NCBI GenBank assembly: GCA_947629015.1
Contig: CANRCB010000006.1
Span: 24,347 to 88,346 of the forward strand
From: an uncultured Gemmiger sp.
GTDB taxonomy: Bacteria > Bacillota > Clostridia > Oscillospirales > Ruminococcaceae
DNA length: 64,000 nucleotides
Direction: 5' to 3'
A model generated the notes under the pieces. It was given only the letters and a program-made list of their open reading frames with translations, was not told the origin of the DNA and did not search any database. The position numbers and the translations under genes were made by a program. Positions 10,593 to 18,932 of this stretch are shown piece by piece (position 1 is the first letter of the stretch; each line of letters opens with the position of its first letter).

Positions 10593-12062
10593 TTACAGCC
10601 GGCCCGCGGCGATGCGGGCGAGCAGCGCCAGCAGCCCGCGCGAACCGACGCCCAGCGCCAGCATGGCGGCCATCAAAACGAAGAACGGCACCTTCATATA
10701 GAGGCCCGGATCCTGCGCCTGCGCGAGGCCGTTCTCCCCCACCCCCTTTGGCGGGAAGAAGGCATCGACAAGCGGGGTATAGAGATAGGCGGCGGTGAGG
10801 AAGGCCGAGACGAGCAGTGCCGCTACGCCCAGCAGCGGCAGTGTGCCGCCCGCGTCCATAGCCGCCGTGGCCAGCGTCCACTTGCTGAGGAAGCCGGGCA
10901 GCAGCGGTGTGCCCGCCAGCGCCGTGCCGCCCACGGCGAAAGCGGCAAAGGTCACCGGCATATAGCGGCCCAAACCGGCCAGTTCCGGCACATACTGCCG
11001 CTGGGTCTTGTACATAATGGCCCCGGCGCAGAAAAAGAGCGTTATCTTCATCACGCCGTGGAACACCATGTGGGCCAGCGCCCCGGTCAGACCCGCCGGC
11101 GTCATCAGCGTGACGCCGAACAGGATGTAGCTCAGGTTGCTGACGGTGGAATAAGCCAGCCGGCGCTTGAGGTGCGGCTCCCGCAGGGCCATGGCGGAGC
11201 CGAAAACGATGGTAAAAACGGCAAAGCCCATGGCTGTCTGCTGTGCCCATGTGCCGGCCAGCACAGCGGGGCCGAAACAATAAAAGGTCACCCGCATGAC
11301 GGCAAAGGCGCCGGCCTTGACAACGGCCACGGCGTGCAGCAGCGCCGTGACCGGCGTGGGGGCAACGCCGGCGGCGGGCAGCCAGCCGTGGAACGGGAAC
11401 ACCGCCGCCTTGACGCCAAAGCCGAAGAAGCACAAGAGATACGCCGCCAAAACGAGCGTCCTGCGGTTCCCATCGGCCGACATGAAGCCGCCGTAGACGA
11501 AACGCAGGGTCGGGTCGCCGAGGCCGTAGAGCACCATCAGGCCCAGGAAGGCACAGGCCGCGCCGCCGATGGAGTAAGTCAGGTATTTCATGCCCGCCTT
11601 GACCGAGCGCACATCGCGGGAATGCATGACCAGCGGCAGCGTGACCAGCGTGAGCAGCTCATAAAAAAGGTAGAGGGTGAGCAGGTTGTCGCTCATGGCG
11701 ATGCCGAGGGTGACGCCGTAGCTCATGGTGTAAAAGGCGAAGAAGCGGTCGTCCCCGCTCTCATGCTTGATGTATTCAAACGCATAGAGCGACGCCAGCG
11801 GCCAGAGGAAAGCCACCAGCCCCGCGAAGGCGGCCGAAAGGCCGTCCATGCGCAGGGCGATCTCCAATGTCGCCGTCAGCGGGATAAGGCGCAGCGTACC
11901 CACCGGGCAATGCAGCAACAGGGCCAGCACCGCCAGCGAGGTGGCGCCGACGGCGGCGGACACATACATCTCCCGCTGCCGCCGCTGTTGGAAGTGGAAC
12001 AGCGGCAGCACCGCACCGGCGAGCAGGGGCAGGAGCACCGCGAACAGCATCAAAAATTTCAT
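10593..12062 (-). CDS. MrpD-like proton antiporter subunit (third copy in operon)
   Basis: 489-residue integral membrane protein of the ND2/ND4/ND5-like family, about 14 predicted helices. The TM5 motif YELLTLVTLPLVMHS keeps the conserved Glu, and the TM7 motif GVKAAVFPFHGWLPAA keeps the conserved Lys. LKRRLAYSTVSNLSYILFG is the usual later-helix signature. The start chosen is ATG 12062 (MKFLMLFAVL) with GGGAGG six bases upstream. It follows the 489-residue paralogue by 13 bp and precedes the 661-residue one. Together with its neighbours it would form part of a multi-subunit cation/proton antiporter; which ion it carries cannot be read from sequence. Confidence 0.9.
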   Translation of the reverse strand: MKFLMLFAVLLPLLAGAVLPLFHFQQRRQREMYVSAAVGATSLAVLALLLHCPVGTLRLIPLTATLEIALRMDGLSAAFAGLVAFLWPLASLYAFEYIKHESGDDRFFAFYTMSYGVTLGIAMSDNLLTLYLFYELLTLVTLPLVMHSRDVRSVKAGMKYLTYSIGGAACAFLGLMVLYGLGDPTLRFVYGGFMSADGNRRTLVLAAYLLCFFGFGVKAAVFPFHGWLPAAGVAPTPVTALLHAVAVVKAGAFAVMRVTFYCFGPAVLAGTWAQQTAMGFAVFTIVFGSAMALREPHLKRRLAYSTVSNLSYILFGVTLMTPAGLTGALAHMVFHGVMKITLFFCAGAIMYKTQRQYVPELAGLGRYMPVTFAAFAVGGTALAGTPLLPGFLSKWTLATAAMDAGGTLPLLGVAALLVSAFLTAAYLYTPLVDAFFPPKGVGENGLAQAQDPGLYMKVPFFVLMAAMLALGVGSRGLLALLARIAAGRL

Positions 12063-12075
12063 GGTACGCCTCCCT

Positions 12076-13545
12076 TCAGCACAGCGCCGCGGCAAGGGCC
12101 GCGACGGGGCCGGTGAGCAGGCCGGGGCAAAGGCCGGTCAGCACCGTTAAAGCGGTGAGCACCGCCAGCGGGACGGTGATGAACGGCCCCGGCTCCCGAT
12201 GCGGGGCATCCGCGGCGTCAAAATCCTTGCCGGGCAAAAAAGCTGTGATCGTAATAGAAAAAAGATACCCCGCCGTCAGCAGCGCACTGACGAGCAGCAC
12301 CACCGGCCCCAGCCAGCCAAAAACCGGGACGCCGCTTTTGAGCGAGCCCTCGGCCAGCAGCCATTTGCTCACAAAACCGCCCAGCGGCGGGATGCCCACA
12401 AGGCCGAGGGACAAAACGGTAAAACACCCCATGGTAAAGGGCATTGCCTTGCCCACGCCGCGAAGCGCCCGCACGTCGGTCCGGCCGGTTTTCAGGATCA
12501 CCGCGCCGGCGGTGAAGAACAGGCCGTTCTTGATGGCGGAATGGACAACGACGTGCAAAACAGCCCCGGTCAGGGCGATGGGCTGCAGCAGTGTCAACCC
12601 GAAAAAGATGTAAGCGACCTGGCTGACGGTGGAATACGCCAGCCGCTTTTTAAAGGCCTTTTCTTTGCAGGCCAGCATGGAGCCCAGGAATACCGTGACC
12701 AGCGCCAGCGCCAGCCATGCGTACTGTACCCAGGTCCCGCGCAGGAAAGCCGCTCCGAACTGGTAATAGATGACGCGGATGACACACAGCACACCGGCCT
12801 TGGTGATGACGCCGGAGAGCAGCGCCGAGGCCCCGGCCGGTGCTTCCGGGTGGGCAGCCGGCAGCCACGCGTGCAGCGGGAACAGCCCCGCCTTGGCCCC
12901 AAAGCCGAGCACGGCCAGAAACGCCGCGGCGGCCACAAAGCCCTCGTGCCCGGCAAGCCTGGCCGGGTCCAGCGTGCCGCCGGGGGTAAAGGCCGTGCTG
13001 CTTCCGTAGGCGTGCACGGTGTAAAAGCCCAACAACCCAAGGCAGGCCCCGAAAACCGAGTAGAACAGATATTTGCAGCCGCCGCGCCGCGCGGCATCCG
13101 ACTGGGTATGCAGCGCCAGCGGCAGCGAGAACAGCGTCATCAACTCAAAGCCAAGGTACATCGTCAGGTAGTTGGCCGCGCAGCAAAGCGCCATCAGCGC
13201 GCCCTCGGAAAGGAATAAAAAGGCGTAGTAGCGGCCAAGGTGTTCCTCCCCGGCCATGTATTCCTGCGCGAACAGGCCGGACAGCAGCCACATACAAACC
13301 ACAAGCAGCGAGAAGATGCGGCCGAGGCCATCGAGCGCGAAGGTGACGCACAGCTCCCCACCCAACGGCAGGACGGGCAGCGTTCCCGTTTCCGTGCAGG
13401 CGCAGAGGATGGCAAAGCCAAACTCCAGCGCCAACGCCGCCACCACAAAGCGGCGGCGGTTTTGCGCCGTTTTAAGGGCCGGCAGGGCAAGCGCCGATGC
13501 GGCGGCGAAGGGGAACAGGATGGGCAGAAGCAGAAGATATCCCAT
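12076..13545 (-). CDS. MrpD-like proton antiporter subunit (second copy in operon)
   Basis: 489-residue polytopic membrane protein of the Proton_antipo_M family. The TM5 Glu is present in GFELMTLFSLPLALH and the TM7 Lys in GAKAGLFPLHAWLPAAHP; KKRLAYSTVSQVAYIFFG follows. The start ATG 13545 (MGYLLLLPIL) has GAGGTGAG just upstream and lies 10 bp after the MrpD stop. The protein is the same length as the next gene product but clearly diverged in sequence, so this is not a recent duplication. It belongs to the Mrp/Mbh-like operon described with its neighbours. Confidence 0.9.
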   Translation of the reverse strand: MGYLLLLPILFPFAAASALALPALKTAQNRRRFVVAALALEFGFAILCACTETGTLPVLPLGGELCVTFALDGLGRIFSLLVVCMWLLSGLFAQEYMAGEEHLGRYYAFLFLSEGALMALCCAANYLTMYLGFELMTLFSLPLALHTQSDAARRGGCKYLFYSVFGACLGLLGFYTVHAYGSSTAFTPGGTLDPARLAGHEGFVAAAAFLAVLGFGAKAGLFPLHAWLPAAHPEAPAGASALLSGVITKAGVLCVIRVIYYQFGAAFLRGTWVQYAWLALALVTVFLGSMLACKEKAFKKRLAYSTVSQVAYIFFGLTLLQPIALTGAVLHVVVHSAIKNGLFFTAGAVILKTGRTDVRALRGVGKAMPFTMGCFTVLSLGLVGIPPLGGFVSKWLLAEGSLKSGVPVFGWLGPVVLLVSALLTAGYLFSITITAFLPGKDFDAADAPHREPGPFITVPLAVLTALTVLTGLCPGLLTGPVAALAAALC

Positions 13546-13555
13546 ATTGCTCACC

Positions 13556-15055
13556 TCACATCCCGAACATAGCCAGCCCGCGCCGCACGGCCCCCACCAC
13601 GGCCTCCGAGCCAAGGCCAAAGCCGAAGTTGAGCACAATGAACGCCGCCAGCGCCAGCACATAGTCCCAGCGGTAACGGGCATGCACGCCGGCATAGGCG
13701 CCGTCCCTGGGGCGGGTGTAGAGGTTGAAGAGGATGGGGATATAGTATAAGGCGTTGAGCAGTGTGCTGACGGCGATGGCCGCAAAGGCGACGGCCATGG
13801 TGACGGGGCCGGAATCCAGCGCGCCGCGGGTCAGCTCCAGCTTGGTCACGAAGCCGGCAAAGAACGGGATGCCCATCATCGAGAGCGCCCCCACGCTGAA
13901 GGCCGCGCCGCCCAACGGGTCCCGCAGGCCGGCGCCGGTGATGGCGGCAAAATTCTTGTGCCCGCCGGAAACATCCATGAACCCGCCGGCACAGATAAAG
14001 AGCATCGGTTTGGTCAGTGCGTGGGCCAAAATCTGCACGCAGGCCGCGACCATGCCGAGCTCCGAGTGCAGGCCGATGCCGACATAGATATACCCCACCT
14101 GCGCGATGGAGGAATACGCCAGCATACGTTTGAGATCCCGCTCCCGCAGGGCGCTGACCGAACCGAGGATCATGGCCAGCACGCCGAAGAGGAACAAGAA
14201 TTGGCTGACCTGCTCCACCATGATGATCCTAAGCCCAATAACGCGGTAAAAGATCTTGATGAGCACGATGATGTAGCCTTTGAGCACCAACCCCGAAAGG
14301 ATGGCGCTGGAGGACGGCGTGGCGCTGCCGTGGGCATCCGGCAGCCAGGAATGGAACGGGAACAGCGCGCTCTTGACCGCCAGCCCGACCGAGAAGAAGC
14401 CGATGATGACCGTCAATGGCAGCGAGTATTCGCCGGCGGCAAAGTTCGCCTGCACCTTGGCGGCGATGCTTTCCATCAGCAGCTCACCGGTGATGCCGTA
14501 GAGCGTGACGATGCCCAGCAGGAACAGACCGGAGCCGAGCAGGCTCATGATCAGATAGCGCGTGGTGGCCACCAGCGTGCGTTCCGAATCCCGCAGCATG
14601 ACCAGCGCGCAGGAGGCGATGGTGTTGATCTCGACAAACACATAGGCGGTGAAGAGATCGTTTGTGTAGATGAGCGCGAACAGCGAGCTCATCAGCAGCG
14701 AACACATGGTGAAATAGAGGTTTGCCTTCCCCGGCTCGCAGTCGGCAAAGATATGCCCCATGCCGCCCAAAAGCGACAGCAGCATCACACCGGAAAAGAC
14801 CGTCGCCATCAGCGCCTCCAACACGCCGACACGGATCTCGTTGCCCCACGGCGCGCCCCACTTGCCCATGCGGTAGATGAAGCTGCCGTCGGCCTTGAGC
14901 GTGAAGGCCAGCACCGCGGCGCTCATCACGGTGGCCAGGCTCAGCCAGCCGAGGCACAGCCGTTTGGCCCCCTGCCCTGAAAGCACCGCGCAAAACACGC
15001 CGCAGGTCAGGCTGAACACGATGGTGAGGAAGGGGAAGTTCTGCACAAGCGCCAT
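13556..15055 (-). CDS. mrpD: MrpD/MnhD (MbhH)-like Na+/H+ antiporter subunit
   Basis: 499-residue membrane protein and the closest to classical MrpD/MnhD in position and sequence. The TM5 motif is VEINTIASCALVML, the TM7 motif AVKSALFPFHSWLPDAHGSA, and LKRMLAYSSIAQVGYIYVG follows. In Mrp complexes this subunit provides one of the proton/sodium half-channels. Its ATG overlaps the mrpC stop by one base (TGATG), the usual operon coupling. In Mbh nomenclature the gene order E-F-G-D-(E+F)-G-H maps exactly onto the genes from 17903 to here; after this point the Mbh hydrogenase genes would be expected but three antiporter-like genes follow instead. Confidence 0.92.
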   Translation of the reverse strand: MALVQNFPFLTIVFSLTCGVFCAVLSGQGAKRLCLGWLSLATVMSAAVLAFTLKADGSFIYRMGKWGAPWGNEIRVGVLEALMATVFSGVMLLSLLGGMGHIFADCEPGKANLYFTMCSLLMSSLFALIYTNDLFTAYVFVEINTIASCALVMLRDSERTLVATTRYLIMSLLGSGLFLLGIVTLYGITGELLMESIAAKVQANFAAGEYSLPLTVIIGFFSVGLAVKSALFPFHSWLPDAHGSATPSSSAILSGLVLKGYIIVLIKIFYRVIGLRIIMVEQVSQFLFLFGVLAMILGSVSALRERDLKRMLAYSSIAQVGYIYVGIGLHSELGMVAACVQILAHALTKPMLFICAGGFMDVSGGHKNFAAITGAGLRDPLGGAAFSVGALSMMGIPFFAGFVTKLELTRGALDSGPVTMAVAFAAIAVSTLLNALYYIPILFNLYTRPRDGAYAGVHARYRWDYVLALAAFIVLNFGFGLGSEAVVGAVRRGLAMFGM

Positions 15056-15438
15056 CAGACCCGCTCCTTTCGGGCAAGACGTGTGATCTCGTCCATGTCC
15101 AGTGTGTGGAAGCGGTCATAGAGGCGGCAGGTCAGCGCGAGCAGAAATGCCGTGACCGAGACCGAGACAACGATGCCCGTGAGCACAAGGCCGGTGGGGA
15201 TGGGGTTGATATAGCGGGCCGGGTCGGTGCGGCCCTCGGCCACGATGGGCGCCAGCCGGCCGGCGATGTACCCCTTGGCGGCCAGATACAGGTAGATGCC
15301 GGAATCCATAAAGTTGAAGCCGATGATCTTTTTGAGCAGGTTGCGGTGCATGAGCAGCGTGGTAAAGCCGATGCCGAACAGGATGACCGCCGCCGTCTCG
15401 TAATAGTTGATAAAGAGCCCGCGCAGGTGCTCCGCCAT
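15055..15438 (-). CDS. mrpC: MrpC/MnhC (NuoK-like) antiporter subunit
   Basis: 127-residue small membrane protein with three helices, NuoK/MrpC family. It shows IIGFNFMDSGIYLYL near the middle and PIPTGLVLTGIVVSVSVTAF, typical of MrpC. The start chosen is ATG 15438 (MAEHLRGLF), with AAGGGGGC seven bases upstream and placed just beyond the preceding TGA (TGAGATG); the track's longer start lies inside the previous gene. Its stop overlaps the mrpD start. It acts within the antiporter complex and has no known role by itself. Confidence 0.92.
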   Translation of the reverse strand: MAEHLRGLFINYYETAAVILFGIGFTTLLMHRNLLKKIIGFNFMDSGIYLYLAAKGYIAGRLAPIVAEGRTDPARYINPIPTGLVLTGIVVSVSVTAFLLALTCRLYDRFHTLDMDEITRLARKERV

Positions 15439-15439
15439 C

Positions 15440-16408
15440 TCAGAGGCCCCCTTTCCGGAAAAGCGCATAGAAGCAGTACATCGTACAGGCCACCTCGAAG
15501 CCGACGGCGATGTTGATGGGCAGGATAAGCCCGCCGCTCAAAATCGTGCCGGGGATGCCCAGCCATACGTGGTCGTCAAAGCCGTTGGCGCCCATATAGA
15601 TGAAGTAAGCCATCAGCAGCGCGTAGGCGGTCAGGCACGCGGTCTTGACCAGGTGGTACATCTCATCGCCGAAAAAGCGCTCGGTGCGGCGGAAGCCGAA
15701 GGCCACGGAGGTCAAAATCAGGCCCGAGCCCATCAGCGCCCCGCCCGAAAAGCCGCCGCCCGGTGACGAGGTACCGTTCAAAATGACGTAAAGCCCGAAG
15801 ATGAAGGCCAGCGGCACCAGCAGCTTGGCGGCCTTGCGCAGGACAAGGTCGCTGTTGGGCTCATAGTCCATGTCCTCGCCGGGGTGCTCAAGGTCGATGA
15901 AACGGCCTTTTTTGCGGGCGTCGGCATCGACGCGCAGCAGCACGATGACGCTGCACGCCGCCACGAACAGCACATGGGCCTCACCCAGGGTGTCAAAGCC
16001 GCGGTAGGCCGAGATCATGCCGGCCACGGCGTTGGTCGTGCCTGTCTCGTCAATGGCGCGCGAGACGTAGCGCTCCACCACCTCGTTGACGGTGGGGTTG
16101 CCGGCACTGCCGAACGGCGGCAGGAAGGCCACCACGGAGAGCAGCACCCCGATCAAGGTGCAGCAGATGAACACCGAGATGATACGGTAGAGGGTGTCGA
16201 ACACCTCCATCCCCTTTTTGGAGAACCAGGCGGCAAACCGCACACTGACGGGCTTTTCGCTGTGCTGGGCCGAGGCCAGCCAGCGGTTTTCCGGCGTGTC
16301 GGTATCAAGGCGGGCCTTTTCTGCCGGGGGCAGGGTGAAGTTTTCCTCGCGGAAATTGCCGCTCTCGGCGAAGCGGACGAGGGCAGCCAACAATCCGTTA
16401 CTTTTCAT
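15440..16408 (-). CDS. mrpB: MbhE-MrpB/MnhB fusion antiporter subunit
   Basis: 322-residue protein. The region up to about residue 165 has a soluble N-terminus and helices that correspond to the MbhE-like part of MrpA's C-terminus (RIISVFICCTLIGVLL, GEAHVLFVAACSVIVLL). The rest is an MrpB/MnhB domain (FGLYVILNGTSSPGGGFSGG, then SGGLILPINIAVGFEVACTM). A joined MbhE-MrpB is a known variant, as MrpA is often cut in group 2 Mrp operons. ATG 16408 lies 11 bp inside the upstream MbhD-like gene, so translation is coupled. Confidence 0.9.
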   Translation of the reverse strand: MKSNGLLAALVRFAESGNFREENFTLPPAEKARLDTDTPENRWLASAQHSEKPVSVRFAAWFSKKGMEVFDTLYRIISVFICCTLIGVLLSVVAFLPPFGSAGNPTVNEVVERYVSRAIDETGTTNAVAGMISAYRGFDTLGEAHVLFVAACSVIVLLRVDADARKKGRFIDLEHPGEDMDYEPNSDLVLRKAAKLLVPLAFIFGLYVILNGTSSPGGGFSGGALMGSGLILTSVAFGFRRTERFFGDEMYHLVKTACLTAYALLMAYFIYMGANGFDDHVWLGIPGTILSGGLILPINIAVGFEVACTMYCFYALFRKGGL

Positions 16409-16679
16409 CGCCGCGGCCCTCCCCGTTCCCGTTTTTGTCCTCCGCCCGGATGACGTGTATCTTTTTGAGCGTGGCAAAAAACAGCAGGCTGGTCACACCC
16501 GCGCCGACGGCGGCCTCGGTGATGGCAAGGTCGGGGGCCTGCAAGGTCAGCCAGATGACCGACATGATGAGCGAGAAGCTCATATAGATGATGATGGACG
16601 CCAACAGGTTGCGGGTAATGCTCACCGATATGGCGCAGACGATGAGAAAGGTGAGCAAAATGGCATCGAACGAGGTCAT
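16398..16679 (-). CDS. MbhD-like (DUF4040) antiporter subunit
   Basis: 93-residue membrane protein with three helices, matching the hydrogenase-subunit D / MrpA C-terminal domain (LQAPDLAITEAAVGAGVTSL is the family signature). In fused MrpA this segment lies between the NuoL-like core and MbhE. Here it is an independent gene. Its ATG overlaps the mrpG stop (ATGA), and its own 3' end overlaps the next gene. The C-terminal tail is charged and probably cytoplasmic. Confidence 0.9.
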   Translation of the reverse strand: MTSFDAILLTFLIVCAISVSITRNLLASIIIYMSFSLIMSVIWLTLQAPDLAITEAAVGAGVTSLLFFATLKKIHVIRAEDKNGNGEGRGDEK

Positions 16680-17071
16680 TGCGCATCCTCCTTTTGGCTT
16701 TGGGCCAGGACATGGCGGTCAAGGTCGATGCTGCTCTGCTCCAGACCTTCCTCGTCCTCCGGCTCCTGATGGGCGGAGAAAGGCCCCGCCGTCAGCTCCA
16801 TGAGCATGACCAGGTGGCTGGAAACGGGGCTCGTGATCCACACCAGCACGACGATGGCCAGCAGCTTGACCGTCGTGGGGCCGAGCCCCTCATAAAAGCA
16901 GATGCCCAGCACAACGCCCAGCAAACCGAGCGTATCGCCCAAGGCGGCGGCGTGCATCCGGTTGAGGGCGAACTTAAAGCGGTAGTTCCCCACCACGGCT
17001 GTGATGAGGAAAAACAGCCCGAAGGCCAGACAAAGCGTGCCCAGAATGAACCGTATCCAGTGCTCCGTCAT
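16676..17071 (-). CDS. mrpG: MrpG/MnhG antiporter subunit
   Basis: 131-residue membrane protein, MnhG/PhaG family: three helices with NRMHAAALGDTLGLLG in the first half and TSPVSSHLVM near the end, both family hallmarks. A 30-residue acidic tail follows. ATG 17071 (MTEHWIRF) has GGGAGGG upstream and overlaps the mrpF stop by four bases (ATGA). The 289-aa track ORF in this frame is an over-extension into mrpF. Confidence 0.92.
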   Translation of the reverse strand: MTEHWIRFILGTLCLAFGLFFLITAVVGNYRFKFALNRMHAAALGDTLGLLGVVLGICFYEGLGPTTVKLLAIVVLVWITSPVSSHLVMLMELTAGPFSAHQEPEDEEGLEQSSIDLDRHVLAQSQKEDAQ

Positions 17072-17439
17072 GCGTCGTCCCTCCCCTGCCGTTGTTCTTG
17101 ATCTGCCGGGCCGCCCGCCTGCAAACTTTGGCGGTTTTTCTGACGGCCGGCATGGCGCTGGCGGTAGGCGCCGATGTCCATCTTGGTGAGCACCGCCACG
17201 GCCAAAAAGCTGAACATGGCGTAGACGATGGCGATGTCCACCAGCCAGTCCTCGCGCAGGCGCAGCACAAGGCAGGCGATGATGCAGATGGCCTGCGTAC
17301 CGATCATGTTGACGGCGATGATGCGGTCCGACATACGCGGGCCGATCAGGGCGCGGAACAGCGCGGCCAGCGCGCACAGGGCCAGAATGACCATAGCCGC
17401 GGTCAGTATCCGCGGCGCAAGCGCCACCAACGGGTCCAT
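17068..17439 (-). CDS. mrpF: MrpF/MnhF antiporter subunit
   Basis: 123-residue membrane protein, MnhF/PhaF family, with three helices (FRALIGPRMSDRIIAVNMIG is diagnostic). The C-terminal 35 residues are polar and Gln/Arg-rich, longer than in most relatives. ATG 17439 (MDPLVALAP) has GGGAGGCGG upstream and overlaps the mrpE stop (TGATG). It is part of the minimal E-F-G block of Mrp complexes. Confidence 0.92.
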   Translation of the reverse strand: MDPLVALAPRILTAAMVILALCALAALFRALIGPRMSDRIIAVNMIGTQAICIIACLVLRLREDWLVDIAIVYAMFSFLAVAVLTKMDIGAYRQRHAGRQKNRQSLQAGGPADQEQRQGRDDA

Positions 17440-17903
17440 CAGTCCGCCTCCCAACGTTCGAGCTTTTCCACCAGGCAGCTGTTCTCCAGCCCCTCGCCCA
17501 TCGTGCGGTCAAGGCAGTGCACCAGATACACGCCTTCGCCGTCAAGGCCGCCGGTGATGGTGCCGGGCGTCAGGGTGATGGCGTTGGCCAGAAAGACCCG
17601 GCCCATATCGCTCCTGAGCCGGCCGGCCTTGAAGCGGACGACCGCCGGATCCGGCTCTCTTTGGCCGTAAATATAGGGAAGCAAGGCAAAGGCGGAGCGG
17701 AAAATTTCCCGCAGCAGCACGCCGAAAAAAGCGGACAGCTGCGGCAGCCGTTTGACGGTTTCCCAATCGCGCCGGGGGCTGTAGTGCATGAAGCGGCAGC
17801 AGAACCAATAGACCGCTGCGGAGATGAGCAGGCCGAAGGCGGCGATCTGCCCGTCGAGCCGGCCGTTGAGCAGCACCCACACTGCGAAAAAGAGGACGAA
17901 CAT
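17439..17903 (-). CDS. mrpE: MrpE/MnhE antiporter subunit, first gene of the operon
   Basis: 154-residue protein of the MnhE family: two N-terminal helices (FVLFFAVWVLLNG), then a cytoplasmic domain with VFLANAITLTPGTITGGLDG and VHCLD, which are family signatures. The track ORF starts at 17936, but that ATG lies inside the -10 box of a good promoter and has no ribosome site. ATG 17903 has GGGAG eight bases upstream and gives the normal length. It begins the operon mrpE-F-G-mbhD-mbhE/mrpB-C-D plus three antiporter paralogues. Confidence 0.9.
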   Translation of the reverse strand: MFVLFFAVWVLLNGRLDGQIAAFGLLISAAVYWFCCRFMHYSPRRDWETVKRLPQLSAFFGVLLREIFRSAFALLPYIYGQREPDPAVVRFKAGRLRSDMGRVFLANAITLTPGTITGGLDGEGVYLVHCLDRTMGEGLENSCLVEKLERWEAD

Positions 17904-17934
17904 AAATCCATCTCCCATTTTTTTCTTATTGTTC

Positions 17935-17963
17935 ATTTTATTGTTTTTGCGCGCGGTTGTAAA
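17935..17963 (-). promoter_or_regulatory. Promoter of the Mrp-like operon
   Basis: Minus-strand TTTACA, 17-nt spacer, TAAAAT. The -10 hexamer overlaps the upstream ATG at 17936, which supports 17903 as the real mrpE start and gives a leader of about 25 nt. Confidence 0.65.
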
Positions 17964-18136
17964 CGTTCAGAATCAACGAAAATCCGGCGGTAAAAGAGAA
18001 AATTTCGTTGCTTTTTAAGGCTGATGCAGTCGGCCCGCGGCTTTGTGCGCAAAACGGTTTTGGCGGCCTGCGTTCCCTTGCCGCCGCGTTTTTTCTTATC
18101 TTCTGCACTGGACAGTATAATCCACCGCATAGAAAA

Positions 18137-18451
18137 GCGCCCCGCCGGACAAAGTCCGGCGGGGCGCTCAGTGTGTCAAAAAAGTCAACTGCGATCCCAA
18201 GGCAAACTGTAGGGGGCGGCGATCTCCGCGCCAAGAGCCGCCCTTCGGGCGCTTGGCTCCGGTGCGAAGCCCGGAGCTTGCGCTCCGAAACGCCTCGCTG
18301 CGGCTCGGCGTCCCCGACGCCCCGTGAACGTTGCAACGGCGGAAAGTTTACGGGACGTCCGGAGGCCGTCCCCTACAAGCATTCCAAAAAGCATTTGGTG
18401 CTCTTTTTTCGACAGTCTCAGCGCCCCGCCGGACAAAGTCCGGCGGGGCGC
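18137..18451. repeat. Composite inverted-repeat block between mrp operon and the cyclophilin-like gene
   Basis: This covers most of a 588-bp gene-free stretch (17904-18491). Two copies of the GCGCCCCGCCGGAC hairpin (18137-18167, 18421-18451) bracket it, with imperfect inverted sequences inside each (TGTGTCAAAAAAG and CTTTTTTCGACAG). Inside is a second palindrome family (GTAGGGG ... CCCCTAC) and a 70-bp element (18224-18294) that recurs inverted at 62111-62182. No coding frame here is credible. The overall form resembles a non-autonomous palindromic insertion; mobility is inference. Confidence 0.7.
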
Positions 18452-18491
18452 TCGCTATATGTGTTATGCAAATGGCGCGCGGGCGGGCCGT

Positions 18492-18833
18492 TTACGAAAG
18501 GGCCAGTTCCACCGCGCCGGTGCCGAACAGCCCGCGCAAAGCGGCGGCGTCCATGCCGGTGATATGGCCCAGGCGGGTGTAGGCCCAGGTGTTGCTGCCG
18601 TGGAACACCACGATGTCCTCGCTGTTATACAGCACGATATCCCCGGCCTGCGTGGTGGTCTGCGCGTCATCGGCGGGCAGCGTGCGGCCAAGGCCGCCCA
18701 CGACCTCGAACCCGCCGTAGGGCTCGGCCGTGACGGTGAGCGGCCCCTGCGCCAAAAGCCTCCGCAGGGCGGCGGTGGCGGCGTTTTGCTCCCACTCCAC
18801 CGTGACCGGCCGGCCGTTAATCTGCAATTCCAT
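18492..18833 (-). CDS. Cyclophilin-like fold protein
   Basis: 113-residue soluble protein resembling the cyclophilin-like beta-barrel family found in many Firmicutes and Thermotoga. Visible pattern: an N-terminal MELQINGRPVTVEWEQNAAT strand pair, FEVVGGLGRTLPADD, GDIVLYNSEDIVVFHG with SNTWAYTRLGHI. True cyclophilin proline-isomerase residues are not evident, so enzymatic activity should not be assumed. ATG 18833 has GAGGGG about nine bases upstream. It lies 99 bp beyond prfB on the same strand, and no functional link to prfB is implied. Confidence 0.82.
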   Translation of the reverse strand: MELQINGRPVTVEWEQNAATAALRRLLAQGPLTVTAEPYGGFEVVGGLGRTLPADDAQTTTQAGDIVLYNSEDIVVFHGSNTWAYTRLGHITGMDAAALRGLFGTGAVELALS

Positions 18834-18932
18834 TGCGGTTTTCCCCTCTTTTGCACTTTGGATACGCTTTGGGCCGCGGGCGCCCCCGGGCGGTATCGTT
18901 CCGGGGCCGCCGCGCTGAAAGCCGGCCGGGCC

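Noticed and set aside
8593-17903. Energy-converting hydrogenase or complex I operon
   Set aside because: No NuoB/C/D/H/I or hydrogenase large/small subunit is encoded; only antiporter-type subunits are present.
17904-17936. mrpE start at 17936
   Set aside because: That ATG lies within the -10 hexamer and lacks a ribosome site; 17903 has GGGAG at proper spacing.
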